A DNA stretch of 47,109 nucleotides from an uncultured Bacteroidales bacterium (GTDB taxonomy: Bacteria; Bacteroidota; Bacteroidia; Bacteroidales; JAUNSR01). The stretch lies in contig CAMTON010000020.1 of assembly GCA_947074105.1 (NCBI GenBank), positions 1 to 47,109 of the forward strand, in the 5' to 3' direction. The position numbers and the translations under genes are program-made. Below, in pieces: positions 10,015-19,788 of this stretch (position 1 is its first letter; every line of letters begins with the position of its first letter). The notes beneath the pieces were generated by a model. It searched no databases. It saw only the letters and a program-made list of their open reading frames with translations, and was not told the DNA's origin.

Positions 10015-11676
10015 ATGCTGGATACTGTAAATGTTTACTGTAAGAATGTTGATAAGAATATCGATATACCTGTAACGACTAGCCTGTCGGAATTATATAA
10101 AATACTGGATTTGAAACTGCCTCATTTATGTGTAGGGGCAAGAGTTAATAATGTTACGCTTGGACTTGATTATAAGATATACAATCCGAAAGATGTTGAA
10201 TTTATAGATATAAGTTCCATGTCAGGAATGAGAATTTATGTGCGTTCTCTTTGTTTTGTCCTTTTCAAAGCTGTTGATGAGATAATACCCGGAAGTCGCC
10301 TTAGAATTGAGCATCCTATCTCCAGAGGATATTTCTGTAATATAAATAACCGGGAAATAATAGGAGATGAGGTTCTTGAACAGATACGAGACAGGATGAG
10401 AGAGATTGTGAATGAAGATATTCCTTTTATAAAGAAAACCGTTCACAGAACTCTTGCCATAGATATGTTCAAAAAAAGGGATATGAATGATAAGGTTGAT
10501 CTTCTTGAAAGCAGTGGAATGCTTTATACTGACATATATGAGTTGGATGGCCACCTTGATTATTATTATGGATCTCTTCTTCCCTCTACAGGAATGCTCA
10601 AGGTATTTGACCTGCAGAGATACAATGACGGACTTCTGCTTATAATTCCACAGAAAAATAATCCTACACGATTAGAACCGGTAACTCCGCAACCTAAAAT
10701 GATGAGCGTCCTTAATGAGTTTACCAAATTCAACTTTATCGCAAAACTTTCTAATGTGGGAAACATGAATAAGGTGATAACAAAAGGTCATGTTATGCCT
10801 CTTATTCAGGTTAGCGAAGCACTTCAGGAAAAGAAAATTATAAAGATAGCTGATGAAATAGCTCATCGCAGAAATGTCAAGGTAGTTCTTATATCCGGCC
10901 CTTCATCCTCAGGGAAGACTACATTTTCAAAAAGACTCTCAATTCAGCTTATGACAAATCTCATAAATCCTATATCGATATCACTTGATGATTATTTCGT
11001 TGAAAGAGAGAACTCTCCGAGAGACGAAAATGGAGATTATGATTTTGAATCGCTTTATTCATTAGATTTGTCTTTGTTCAATAATCATCTTTGTCGTCTT
11101 ATTAACGGAGAAGAGGTTGAAATACCTACTTACAATTTTTCAACCGGAAAAAAAGAATATAAAGGAAAAAAACTTTGCCTTAAACCCGGAAATATTCTGA
11201 TTATGGAAGGTATTCATGCTTTGAATCCTGCCCTAACTACAATGATTGATGAAAAGCTTAAATTCAGAATTTATGTCTCTGCTCTTACCACTATATCCCT
11301 TGATGACCATAACTGGATACCAACTACGGACAATAGGTTGATCAGAAGAATAGTAAGAGATAATCAGTTCAGAAAATGTACAGCTGAAGATACCATCGCA
11401 AGATGGCCAAGTGTGCGTGCAGGTGAGGATAAATGGATTTTCCCATATCAGGAAAATGCAGACATGATGTTTAATTCCGCAATGCTTTATGAACTTTCAG
11501 TTCTGAAAAAGCATGCAGAACCACTTTTGCAGGAAGTCCCGGCCTTTTCACCTTACTATGCGGAAGCATACAGACTGCTTCGATTCCTGTCATATTTTAA
11601 ATGTATCGATGAAGCGGAAATACCTCCTATTTCATTATTGAGAGAATTTTTGGGAGGTAGCAGTTTTATATATTGA
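10015..11676 (+). CDS. Nucleoside (uridine) kinase-like protein with TGS-like N-terminus
   Basis: A 553-residue two-part protein found widely in Bacteroidota. The first half resembles the TGS and second additional domains of threonyl-tRNA synthetase (about residues 1-220). The second half is a phosphoribulokinase/uridine-kinase P-loop domain with GPSSSGKT at 295-302, DDYFVERENSPRDENGDYDFE downstream and an ILIMEGIHALNP strand. It probably phosphorylates a nucleoside such as uridine or cytidine. The role of the synthetase-like half is not established; it could be regulatory or bind RNA. The upstream 99 bases are AT-rich with only a weak -7-like TAACTTTA near 9979. Confidence 0.88.
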   Translation: MLDTVNVYCKNVDKNIDIPVTTSLSELYKILDLKLPHLCVGARVNNVTLGLDYKIYNPKDVEFIDISSMSGMRIYVRSLCFVLFKAVDEIIPGSRLRIEHPISRGYFCNINNREIIGDEVLEQIRDRMREIVNEDIPFIKKTVHRTLAIDMFKKRDMNDKVDLLESSGMLYTDIYELDGHLDYYYGSLLPSTGMLKVFDLQRYNDGLLLIIPQKNNPTRLEPVTPQPKMMSVLNEFTKFNFIAKLSNVGNMNKVITKGHVMPLIQVSEALQEKKIIKIADEIAHRRNVKVVLISGPSSSGKTTFSKRLSIQLMTNLINPISISLDDYFVERENSPRDENGDYDFESLYSLDLSLFNNHLCRLINGEEVEIPTYNFSTGKKEYKGKKLCLKPGNILIMEGIHALNPALTTMIDEKLKFRIYVSALTTISLDDHNWIPTTDNRLIRRIVRDNQFRKCTAEDTIARWPSVRAGEDKWIFPYQENADMMFNSAMLYELSVLKKHAEPLLQEVPAFSPYYAEAYRLLRFLSYFKCIDEAEIPPISLLREFLGGSSFIY

Positions 11677-11838
11677 AAATTTTACTTTCTATAAAGTGCC
11701 GTTAATATATACATCTAATGATCAGAATTTTAAATTGAAACATTAAATTTGAAATATATTATCTCATATATGTTATAATCATATAATCATATAATGGGAT
11801 TTTGATTTACATTAATAAATTTCGACTAATTACATTTG

Positions 11839-13296
11839 ATGATTAAACAGAGCCAAATATTACAACAGACTCAAAAGCTGACACCTCAGCAGGTGCAGCT
11901 TATCAGAATGCTGGAGCTACCTGTTATCGAACTTGAAGAAAGAATCAAAAAGGAGCTGGAGGAGAATCCGACTCTTGAAGATTGCGGAAGACAAGAGGAG
12001 TCTGATAATGATAAGGATTCGCTTAATGAAAAAGATGATAACAGTTCCTTTTCAGACAACGAGTTCGATCTTGGGGATTACAGAAGTGAAGACGATATTC
12101 CTGATTACAGACTTCAGCAGTCAGCAAAGATGCAGGAATCAAAGCAACCGGAATTCACTTACTCCGGAACAAGCAGCTTTACGGAATATCTGACCGAACA
12201 GCTTTCCCTGAAAGAAATAAATAAGGACATTGCGAAATGTGCCGAATATATAATCGGCAATCTTGACGGCAACGGTTATCTGTCAAGAGATCTTTATGCC
12301 ATAAGCGATGATCTGGCATTCAGCGAAGGACTGGATTTTGATATGGAAAAGCTTGAAGAAGCTTTATTCATAGTTCAGGATCTTGACCCTGCAGGAGTAG
12401 GCGCAAGATCTCTGCAGGAATGCTTGATTTTGCAGCTTGAAAGAAAAAGAGCGACTCAAATTACTCAGCTTGCATATGATATTCTAAATGAAGATTTTGA
12501 AAGTTTCGCAAAACGTCATTTTGATAAGATTCAAAGAAAATATAATGTTTCGGAAGATGATCTTAAAGAAGTGATTAACGAGATTCTGTCTCTTAATCCT
12601 AAGCCGGGAGCTTCCTGGACTGATCTTATCGAAGATAAAATGGAGCAGATAGTTCCTGATTTTATTGTAGAGAATTTTGACGGAAAGCTTTTTGTTTCTT
12701 TAAATAATAACAACATACCGGAACTTAGAGTAAGTGAGTATTATACCAATCAGCTTGAAGACTGGAATTCAAATAAAGAAAACAGAAACCTTCAGACAAA
12801 AAATGCAATAATGTTTGTAAAGCAGAAGATTGATTCTGCAAAATGGTTTATTGATTCAATAAAACAGCGTAATCATACACTTCTTTCTACAATGCAGGTT
12901 ATTGCTGATATTCAGAAAACCTTCTTTATTAATGGAGATGATGTTAATCTTAAACCTATGATCCTTAAAGATGTGGCAGAGAGAACCGGTTTCGACATTT
13001 CCACTATATCAAGAGTCAGCAACAGTAAATATGTTATGACTGATTTCGGAGTCTTCTCTCTTAAATATTTTTTCTCAGAGTCTTCTGTGACTGAAGAGGG
13101 CGAGGAGGTTTCAAAGAAAGAAATAAAAAAGATACTTTCTGATATCATTAATTCAGAAAATAAGAAATCTCCATATGCAGACGATAAACTTAGCGAACTG
13201 CTGAAAGAGAAAGGTTATATAGTGGCGAGAAGGACAGTCGCAAAATACAGAGAACAGCTTGGATTTGCGGTTGCGAGGTTGAGAAAAGAATTATAA
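11839..13296 (+). CDS. rpoN: RNA polymerase sigma-54 factor
   Basis: The sigma factor that recognises -24/-12 promoters and needs an AAA+ activator. Region I is the glutamine-rich N-terminus (IKQSQILQQTQKLTPQQVQLIRMLELP). An acidic region II runs from about residues 50 to 100, a core-binding domain follows, then an HTH (DVAERTGFDISTISRVSNSKYV) and the diagnostic RpoN box ARRTVAKYRE at 463-472. It is 485 residues with the ATG at 11839. The frame can be pushed one codon up to a TTG, which adds nothing. Triplicated ATAATCAT-like repeats around 11775-11795 lie upstream, function unknown. The next gene starts 110 bases downstream. Confidence 0.96.
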   Translation: MIKQSQILQQTQKLTPQQVQLIRMLELPVIELEERIKKELEENPTLEDCGRQEESDNDKDSLNEKDDNSSFSDNEFDLGDYRSEDDIPDYRLQQSAKMQESKQPEFTYSGTSSFTEYLTEQLSLKEINKDIAKCAEYIIGNLDGNGYLSRDLYAISDDLAFSEGLDFDMEKLEEALFIVQDLDPAGVGARSLQECLILQLERKRATQITQLAYDILNEDFESFAKRHFDKIQRKYNVSEDDLKEVINEILSLNPKPGASWTDLIEDKMEQIVPDFIVENFDGKLFVSLNNNNIPELRVSEYYTNQLEDWNSNKENRNLQTKNAIMFVKQKIDSAKWFIDSIKQRNHTLLSTMQVIADIQKTFFINGDDVNLKPMILKDVAERTGFDISTISRVSNSKYVMTDFGVFSLKYFFSESSVTEEGEEVSKKEIKKILSDIINSENKKSPYADDKLSELLKEKGYIVARRTVAKYREQLGFAVARLRKEL

Positions 13297-13406
13297 GAAA
13301 GATATCTGACATGATAATATAACTTTCCGCTCAGTTTCGTAGTTATATAATAATATAGGCTTGGTAATATTATCAGGATTAAGAAAGAATTATAAAACAT
13401 TTGAAA

Positions 13407-14021
13407 ATGAAGATTATCTCCCACATTTTATCTATTGTGTTTCAGCCTTTATTTATGCCGGTCTATTGTTTTGTACTCATGTTTAAAGATTCTTATCTGA
13501 GTGCCATGCCAATGAGCTATAAATCCATAATAACCGGTATTGTGGCGATTTTCACTCTTGTTGTTCCTGCTCTTTTCATTTTGCTTCTTAAGATTTTCAA
13601 AGTGATATCTTCCGTAAATCTTTATAACAGAAAAGACAGACTCATACCATATATCATAACTATACTATGTTATCTTGCGTGTGCCATATTGCTTTACCGT
13701 CTTAAAGTTCCGGTATGGATGATCTCTATGCTTATCGGAGCATCTTTCTCTCTTATCACGTGCATGTTTGTCACACTTAAATGGAAGATAAGCGCACACG
13801 GAACCGGAATGGGAGGAATAATGGCAGCAGTGATATATCTTTATGTCGTATATGCAATGATTCCGTTATGGGCTTTGTCCCTCGTAATACTTGCGGCAGG
13901 AGCTGTCGGAACAGCCCGTATTTATCTTAATTGTCATACCTTTGGTCAGGTGATGGCCGGATATGCGAACGGATTAGGCTGGATTTTGTTATTAATGTCA
14001 ATAAGTACATATGTGTTATAA
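13407..14021 (+). CDS. PAP2-like integral membrane protein
   Basis: A 204-residue protein with about six membrane segments. The C-terminal half carries degenerate versions of the PAP2 phosphatase motifs: SAHGTG near residue 130 (from SxxHxxG-type motif 2) and ARIYLNCHTFGQVMAG near 172-187 (motif 3, normally SRxxxxxHxxxD). The Asp of motif 3 is not in its usual place, so catalytic activity is uncertain. It may be a lipid phosphate phosphatase or a non-catalytic relative. I take the ATG at 13407; the frame also opens at a TTG two codons earlier. It lies between rpoN and the gcvH-like gene (30 bases), probably as part of one unit. Confidence 0.75.
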   Translation: MKIISHILSIVFQPLFMPVYCFVLMFKDSYLSAMPMSYKSIITGIVAIFTLVVPALFILLLKIFKVISSVNLYNRKDRLIPYIITILCYLACAILLYRLKVPVWMISMLIGASFSLITCMFVTLKWKISAHGTGMGGIMAAVIYLYVVYAMIPLWALSLVILAAGAVGTARIYLNCHTFGQVMAGYANGLGWILLLMSISTYVL

Positions 14022-14051
14022 TATATTATTAACCCTTTAACTGCAGAGTCT

Positions 14052-14450
14052 ATGAATATCCCGGAAAGCCTTAAATATACCAGAGACCATTTATGGGTAC
14101 AGGTAAAAAATGACATTGTATATATTGGTCTTACCGATTATGCGCAAACAGAAATCGGAAATATTATTTATGTAGATGTAAATTCCTTAGGGGAAAATCT
14201 GGAAAAATATCGTACTTTTGGTTCTGTAGAATCAGCCTATAAGGTTGTGAATCTTATTCTTCCGTTTTCTGCCGTAATAATGGAATTTAACGGAGAGCTG
14301 GACAAATATCCTTCTCTTATAAATGATGATCCTTACGGAGCGGGATGGATAATAAAAGCAGAGCTTGATGATATTGCAGAAACTCAGTATCTGATGAATT
14401 CTCAGCAATACAAAGACTATCTTGATAGTCTCGGAGATACTGAAAAGTAA
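14052..14450 (+). CDS. GcvH-like lipoyl-domain protein, lipoyl lysine displaced
   Basis: A 132-residue protein with the complete GcvH fold signature: LKYTRDHLWVQV, IGLTDYAQTEIGNIIYVDV, and DPYGAGWIIKAEL near the C-terminus. GcvH normally carries lipoate on a lysine in ES(V)K and shuttles the aminomethyl group of the glycine cleavage system. Here the segment reads VESAYKVVNLILP. Aligned to the usual VESVKAVSDLYAP it places Y63 at the lipoyl position and K64 one residue later, and the following VSG is FSA. So it either uses the shifted lysine, with doubtful recognition by lipoate enzymes, or no longer works in glycine cleavage. No gcvT or gcvP lies nearby. In related genomes, as I recall, gcvH also sits next to purE. 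Confidence 0.85.
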   Translation: MNIPESLKYTRDHLWVQVKNDIVYIGLTDYAQTEIGNIIYVDVNSLGENLEKYRTFGSVESAYKVVNLILPFSAVIMEFNGELDKYPSLINDDPYGAGWIIKAELDDIAETQYLMNSQQYKDYLDSLGDTEK

Positions 14451-14578
14451 AAGTAGATAAGTTAATAATCCGGGTTCCGGGGCATTAATCCGATTGCTTA
14501 AAATTGCAGTTGTATCGGTTTTTGAAAAGATTCTAATAAAACGATCCTATTATTTAATAACAATAAAAATAAATTTTG

Positions 14579-15085
14579 ATGACACCAGTAGTCAGTATTA
14601 TTATGGGAAGTACTTCTGATCTTCCTGTTATGAAAAAGGCAGCAGATCTTTTAAACGAGTTTTGTATCCCTTTTGAAATTAATGCTCTATCAGCTCACCG
14701 TACACCAAAAGAAGTTGAAGACTTTGCAACTAACGCAAAAGAAAGAGGAATTAAGGTAATTATTGCGGCAGCGGGTATGGCTGCTCACCTTGCAGGCGTT
14801 ATTGCGGCAATGACTCCGCTTCCGGTAATCGGAGTGCCTATCAAATCAAGTCTGGAAGGTCTTGACGCTTTATACGCAATGGTTCAGATGCCTCCGGGAA
14901 TTCCTGTTGCGACTATGGCAATCAACGGATCGATGAATGCGGCTATTCTTGCTGTTCAGATTCTTTCTCTTAGTGATGAAACTATCGCAGAAAAATTTGT
15001 CGCTTACAAACAGAGTCTTGCTAACAAGATTGTTGAAGCCAACAAAGAGCTTGCTGAAATCAAGTATGATTATAAAACTAATTAA
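14579..15085 (+). CDS. purE: N5-carboxyaminoimidazole ribonucleotide mutase
   Basis: Catalyses the mutase step converting N5-CAIR to CAIR in purine biosynthesis, as a cytoplasmic octamer. The 168-residue protein begins with VVSIIMGSTSDLPVM, which contains the substrate-binding SxSD loop. It then shows ALSAHRTP, with the class I catalytic histidine, followed by AAAGMAAHLAGV and PVIGVPI, and it matches the usual length. The start is the ATG at 14579, and a TTG precedes it directly. The bidirectional hairpin at 15131 ends the unit. Confidence 0.97.
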   Translation: MTPVVSIIMGSTSDLPVMKKAADLLNEFCIPFEINALSAHRTPKEVEDFATNAKERGIKVIIAAAGMAAHLAGVIAAMTPLPVIGVPIKSSLEGLDALYAMVQMPPGIPVATMAINGSMNAAILAVQILSLSDETIAEKFVAYKQSLANKIVEANKELAEIKYDYKTN

Positions 15086-15130
15086 TTCGGCAAATAAGGA
15101 AATTGCTTCCTGTATAACCGGTTAAAATAA

Positions 15131-15181
15131 AAAGCATCTTCAATACTGTCTTTATGACATTTTGAAGATGCTTTATTTTTT
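15131..15181. terminator. Bidirectional terminator between purE and the minus-strand gene
   Basis: AAAGCATCTTCAA and TTGAAGATGCTTT form a perfect 13-bp stem with a small inner TGTC/GACA stem. T-rich tracts lie on both outer sides, so it can stop purE and the convergent gene. Confidence 0.85.
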
Positions 15182-15268
15182 TGCGTATATATCTATTCTT
15201 GAATAAAGTTCTTAAATACTTTATCGTTTAAATATCAGACGGACTGAAAATATTACCTTTTTCAGGGA

Positions 15269-16354
15269 CTATTTTCTCTTTCTAAAAGACGGATACCATA
15301 TAAGAGATACCTTAAGGTCAGATAATCCGATATAATTGTAATCGTCTTTTTTCTCTATTCTGCGTACGAATTTATTATCTGATCCGGATATGGAAGTATA
15401 TTTTTCGTAATCTGCTTTAAAATAACCTGCGCCTAAACTATACTCCATTGCGAAATGCTTACCTACAGGATGAGCGTATCCCGTGCTGATACCTCCGGAT
15501 AGATAACAATCGCCTTCATATCCTTTTTTATCATACTGTACGTCAAATTTGCCTCCGCTATAGAATGCACCCAGATACCAGCCCTTCGGACGTTCTGCAC
15601 GCAAGTCAATATCCTTAAACCAGTATTTACCTGTAAGAGTTCCTCTAAGTATTCTGAGAGTATGCTGATTATTGTTATCCTGCCACCAGGGAAACATAAA
15701 ATCGGCTGCGATACTCCATTTTCTTGCTACAGGAAATTCAAGTTCAATATTTGCTGCCGTTGCAAGATCATACAGAAGATTAGTCTTTATCATAAACGGA
15801 AGATAACGTCTATCTTTATCAGTTGAAGAAGCCGAACTATATGAAGGAGTCTCCATATTATAACTGATTTCGCTACCTGAAATATATCCCGGACGAATAG
15901 GATCTATCTCTGAAATCTGAACATAGTTAAGAGGGAAATCCCCGCTATGTTTGGTAGAAGACAGACATACTTCCTTAATTCTTTTATTCTGTTGTGACCA
16001 GACAACGATATTGTTATTATCCATTACATTGAAATATCTCAGTTCCGGAATCACCGTAACAATATATCTCATGAAATCAGACATCTTATCATTGTTAAGA
16101 TTATAATTACTTGTAATATTCAAAGAAGACATAAGTCCTGACTGAGAATAAACTGAATCAGAAACTCCGTAATTACTGTTCCTCAGATAGTTTTTAAGTA
16201 TCTGAAACGTATATTCATTTGTATAAAAACAAGTATCTAATCCGGAATCATCAAAGGTAAAGTTGATTCTGGCAGAAGACCTTCTTGCATCTTCAGCATA
16301 TATATGTGAGAAGAAAATGAATAACAAAAATGTGATTTTAATAACTCTGTTCAT
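15269..16354 (-). CDS. Outer-membrane protein with DUF3575-type beta-barrel
   Basis: A 361-residue exported protein with a signal peptide ending near SHIYA. The C-terminal part (about 190-355) matches the DUF3575 pattern, with MIKTNLLYDLATAANIELEFPVARKWS followed by alternating strands with many aromatic residues (WWQD, GWYLGAFYSGG). This suggests a small outer-membrane barrel. The N-terminal part resembles a worn OmpA/MotB-like periplasmic domain (INFTFDDSGLDTCFYTNE). Family members are often near fimbrial or envelope genes, but this one stands alone between a terminator and a long AT-rich gap. Function unknown. Confidence 0.7.
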   Translation of the reverse strand: MNRVIKITFLLFIFFSHIYAEDARRSSARINFTFDDSGLDTCFYTNEYTFQILKNYLRNSNYGVSDSVYSQSGLMSSLNITSNYNLNNDKMSDFMRYIVTVIPELRYFNVMDNNNIVVWSQQNKRIKEVCLSSTKHSGDFPLNYVQISEIDPIRPGYISGSEISYNMETPSYSSASSTDKDRRYLPFMIKTNLLYDLATAANIELEFPVARKWSIAADFMFPWWQDNNNQHTLRILRGTLTGKYWFKDIDLRAERPKGWYLGAFYSGGKFDVQYDKKGYEGDCYLSGGISTGYAHPVGKHFAMEYSLGAGYFKADYEKYTSISGSDNKFVRRIEKKDDYNYIGLSDLKVSLIWYPSFRKRK

Positions 16355-16982
16355 TCTTGTGATTTATTAATGGTAATAGCATTAAATATATCCAATATAT
16401 ATTGTATTTAATTTCAATTCTATAACTAAATATCAATATAGTAATTTTAATTGATGTAAAATTAATATTAATGGTAAATATTAACGGTTCAATTAACAGT
16501 AATTAATAATAAATAATTATTGGCCTTTGTCTTAAGTTTTTGAAAACTTTATAGTTATGCATTAATTCATTATAAATAAAGCACTTTTGTATATTAAAAA
16601 ATGAAAGTATTTTAAGAATAAAAGATCAGGTATTTTAAGTTAAAGGTCTGTTCAGGGAAGAGAAATAAATAAATTTATTATTGAGATTTTATATTAAAAA
16701 GAGCTTTTGAAGAAGAAGAAATGTTTATCATCAATATTAGATGCAGAAGTTTAACTTGAACAAAAATTAACGATGTTTGTTGCTCTTATTAGAAAATTGA
16801 CGGGATGAGATATCTATTTAACATGCAAATATATAGTTGCAATAATACAACGATATTACAAAATGTATTTATTTATCATTCATGTAAATTTTTGCAAAAC
16901 CTCTTTTATTTCCCTGTTTTTTTGATTTATTTTTGTTTCAGTTCAATTACAAACAAAGTAAAATCACTATAATTATAATTTA
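16355..16982. other. AT-rich intergenic region between divergent genes
   Basis: About 630 bases, very AT-rich, with many ATTAAT/TTAAT runs around 16440-16515 and no ORF with coding character. A TAnnTTTG match (TATTTTTG, 16928-16935) lies 48 bases before the Na/phosphate symporter gene without a well-spaced -33 TTTG. I could not identify a promoter for the minus-strand gene. Confidence 0.5.
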
Positions 16983-18791
16983 ATGAACTATTCATTTCTT
17001 GATTTTTTACAGCTTATAGGCTCGCTGGGGATGTTCCTTTACGGAATGAAAATAATGAGCGAAGGATTGCAAAAGGTTGCAGGTGATAAGCTGAGAAGTA
17101 TCCTTACTGTAATGACAAAAAACCGTGTAATGGGAGTCCTTACCGGTATACTTATTACAGCACTTATTCAGTCATCATCAGCGACAACTGTAATGGTTGT
17201 AAGTTTCGTGAATGCCGGACTATTATCATTAGCCCAGTCAATATCCGTGATTATGGGCGCAAACGTCGGTACGACCGTAACGGCGTGGATCATTTCGATT
17301 TTCGGATTTAAAGTAAATATCGCGACTTTTGCGATACCTCTTATGGCACTTGCCGTACCGCTCCTTTTTACAAGTAACAGTCACCGAAAGTCCTGGGGAG
17401 AATTTCTTATGGGCTTCGCCTTTATATTTCTGGGGCTTGATTTTTTGAAAAATTCGGTGCCTGACATAAGAAGTAATCCTCAGATTCTGTCTTTTCTTAC
17501 CGATTATACGGATATGGGCTTTGGCTCGGTGCTTCTTTTCCTTCTTATCGGATCAATACTTACCGTCATTGTACAATCTTCTTCTGCCACTATGGCGATT
17601 ACGCTTATCATGTGCAGTAAAGGCTGGATTTCATTTGAAATTGCCGCAGCGATGGTACTAGGTGAAAATATCGGTACGACTATTACTGCGAATATGGCAG
17701 CATTAAACGCTAACGTTTCTGCAAAAAGAGCTGCTTTTGCCCATCTTATGTTCAATATTTTCGGTGTATTATGGATGCTTGCGTTATTCTTTCCGTTTAC
17801 AAAAATGGTAGCATGGATTGTTACAGAATATGGACCGGGAGATCCTACGCAATTGATGAATTTTGTGAATGCTACTGATCCTGCAATCGTCAATCAACTG
17901 GACGATGCCTCTGTCAATGCTTCTGAGGCTGGTATACTCAACATGCAGAAAGAATTTCATCACATGCAGGTTGCAACTTCTTATGCACTTTCATTATTTC
18001 ATACCATATTCAATATAGCGAACGTGCTTCTTATGATCTGGTTTGTTAACTTCTATGTCAAGATTGTTACCAAGATCATTCCTCAGAAACAGAATGATGA
18101 GGAATTCCAGCTTAGATATATATCTTCAGGTATGCTGTCAACAGGTGAACTTTCACTTCTTCAGGTAAAAAAAGAAACAGTAGTATATGCAGAGAGGACA
18201 CAGCGAATGCTCTCGCTCACACATGATCTTTTCCACGAAAAGGAGGGTAGTGAAAGCTACAGTAAACTGTACAGCAGAATAGAAAAATATGAAAAGATAT
18301 CCGACAGAATGGAGCTTGAAATAGCCAATTATCTTAATCACATCACTACAAATAACATCTCATATGGATCGGAAAATCAGATGCGATCGATGTTTAAAGT
18401 GGTTGATGAGATCGAAAGTATCGGCGACAGCTGCTTCCATCTTGCCCGTACAATGGTAAGAAAAAGCGAAGCTCATGTTGAATTCACTCAATATATTGTA
18501 GATAATGTTGAGAAAATGTTCAAACTGACACAACAGGCTCTGGAAAACATGACAATGATACTGGCTAAAAATGAGATGCTTGAATCTGATCTTAACAAAG
18601 CATTTAATAAGGAAGATGAGATAAATAATTTCAGAAACCAGCTTAGAAATGAGAATATAGAGAATGTAAAAAGAGGCGATTACGAATATCAGGCCGGAAC
18701 ATTCTATATGGATCTTATCTCTGAATCAGAAAAGCTTGGGGATTATATTATCAATGTCCTTGAGGCTGTTAAGGAAAAGCGAAGAAGCTGA
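16983..18791 (+). CDS. Na+/phosphate symporter family protein with PhoU-like tail
   Basis: A 602-residue NptA-type (Na/Pi cotransporter II) protein. The two inverted repeats carry the signature QSSSATT at 63-69 and QSSSATM at 198-204, each followed by a GANVGTT or GENIGTT loop, as expected for the substrate and sodium sites. About eight membrane segments fill residues 1-350. The C-terminal 210 residues are soluble and helical, resembling PhoU (EIESIGDSCFHLARTMV, then SEKLGDYIINVLEAV). Phosphate uptake is the best-known activity of the family, though some members handle other anions. Single-gene unit with its own terminator. Confidence 0.92.
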   Translation: MNYSFLDFLQLIGSLGMFLYGMKIMSEGLQKVAGDKLRSILTVMTKNRVMGVLTGILITALIQSSSATTVMVVSFVNAGLLSLAQSISVIMGANVGTTVTAWIISIFGFKVNIATFAIPLMALAVPLLFTSNSHRKSWGEFLMGFAFIFLGLDFLKNSVPDIRSNPQILSFLTDYTDMGFGSVLLFLLIGSILTVIVQSSSATMAITLIMCSKGWISFEIAAAMVLGENIGTTITANMAALNANVSAKRAAFAHLMFNIFGVLWMLALFFPFTKMVAWIVTEYGPGDPTQLMNFVNATDPAIVNQLDDASVNASEAGILNMQKEFHHMQVATSYALSLFHTIFNIANVLLMIWFVNFYVKIVTKIIPQKQNDEEFQLRYISSGMLSTGELSLLQVKKETVVYAERTQRMLSLTHDLFHEKEGSESYSKLYSRIEKYEKISDRMELEIANYLNHITTNNISYGSENQMRSMFKVVDEIESIGDSCFHLARTMVRKSEAHVEFTQYIVDNVEKMFKLTQQALENMTMILAKNEMLESDLNKAFNKEDEINNFRNQLRNENIENVKRGDYEYQAGTFYMDLISESEKLGDYIINVLEAVKEKRRS

Positions 18792-18807
18792 TTATAAATA
18801 AGAATAT

Positions 18808-18837
18808 AAAGGAATGTCGTAAGGCATTCCTTTTTTT
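18808..18837 (+). terminator. Rho-independent terminator after the symporter
   Basis: AAAGGAATG and CATTCCTTT form a 9-bp stem with an 8-nt loop and a run of T. The 260 bases from here to the FKBP gene are AT-rich and hold only a -7-like TAGTTTTG at 19004-19011. Confidence 0.85.
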
Positions 18838-19097
18838 ATGACATGATTTTTTCACTATTGTTGTGAATACTATAGATGTGTTTTATATAGTTAATATGCA
18901 TAAAGACATAAGAGAATAAATATTAGAATAGATATATCATATATTCAAACTGTAAATTTTGATAATTTATTCCTTATGTTAATAATAGATATGTAAATAT
19001 ATTTAGTTTTGTAATATGATCATAAAGTAGTTAGGATCCGAAAGAACCCTTTCTACGATATAATTGTTTATATAATTATTTATTTTAAATAAACGAT

Positions 19098-19682
19098 ATG
19101 GATAAAGTAAGCTACGCTCTTGGTTTGAGCATGGGTCACAACTTTGTTGGGACAGGAATTAAAAATCTTAATGTGGAAGAGTTCGCTAAAGCATTAAAAT
19201 CAGTTTATGACGGTACAACACCTGAAATCAGTTTTGATGAAGCTAAGCAGATTGTAAATGAGTATTTTGAAAAACTAAACAACGAACTGCTAGAAAAAAA
19301 TAAAGAGGGCGGAATCGCATATCTTGAAAAATTTGCTCAGGAACCGGGCGTAATCGTTATGCCAAGTGGTTTGGAATATAAAGTTATTAAACAGGGTGAC
19401 GGTAAAATACCGGGAGCTACAGATAAAGTAAGAGTACACTATACAGGTAAGACTATTGACGGCCATGTATTCGACAGTTCGGAAAAAAGAGGCCAGCCGG
19501 CTGAATTTGGCGTTAATCAGGTAATTCCGGGATGGGTAGAAGCTTTACAGCTTATGCCGGAAGGTTCTAAGTGGGAACTTGTAATTCCTTCAGAACTTGC
19601 TTATGGTGAGAGAGGTGCAGGAGATGCTATTCCTCCAAACAGTACTTTAATATTTGATGTTGAACTTCTGAAAGTTTTGTAA
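19098..19682 (+). CDS. FKBP-type peptidyl-prolyl isomerase, no signal peptide
   Basis: A 194-residue protein of the FklB/FkpA family. The N-terminal helical dimerisation domain (SYALGLSMGHNF, FAKALKSVYDG) spans residues 1-80 and the FKBP domain runs from about 85 to the end (KVRVHYTGKTIDGHVFDSS, FGVNQVIPGWVEAL, ELAYGERGAG, FDVELLKV). The active-site aromatic and Asp/Tyr positions of FKBPs are present. It begins directly with the mature domain, so it should be cytoplasmic, unlike its neighbour. It assists proline cis/trans isomerisation during folding. It is a paralogue of the next gene. Confidence 0.94.
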   Translation: MDKVSYALGLSMGHNFVGTGIKNLNVEEFAKALKSVYDGTTPEISFDEAKQIVNEYFEKLNNELLEKNKEGGIAYLEKFAQEPGVIVMPSGLEYKVIKQGDGKIPGATDKVRVHYTGKTIDGHVFDSSEKRGQPAEFGVNQVIPGWVEALQLMPEGSKWELVIPSELAYGERGAGDAIPPNSTLIFDVELLKVL

Positions 19683-19708
19683 TATTCCGACATTTTGTAT
19701 TAAATTTG
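19676..19708 (+). promoter_or_regulatory. Promoter of the FKBP lipoprotein gene
   Basis: TTTG at 19676-19679 and TAAATTTG at 19701-19708 are 21 bp apart, matching the Bacteroides -33/-7 pattern. The -33 element overlaps the end of the upstream FKBP gene, so the two paralogues can be expressed separately. Confidence 0.55.
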
Positions 19709-19788
19709 TCTGACGCATAATAAACTTGTTTTAAAAGCGTTAAACATATTATAACTTTTGAATTTTCTAAATCTAAATAAAAAATTAA

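Noticed and set aside
11831..11838. TACATTTG as rpoN promoter
   Set aside because: An exact -7 match, but directly against the start codon, so transcripts would begin inside the gene.
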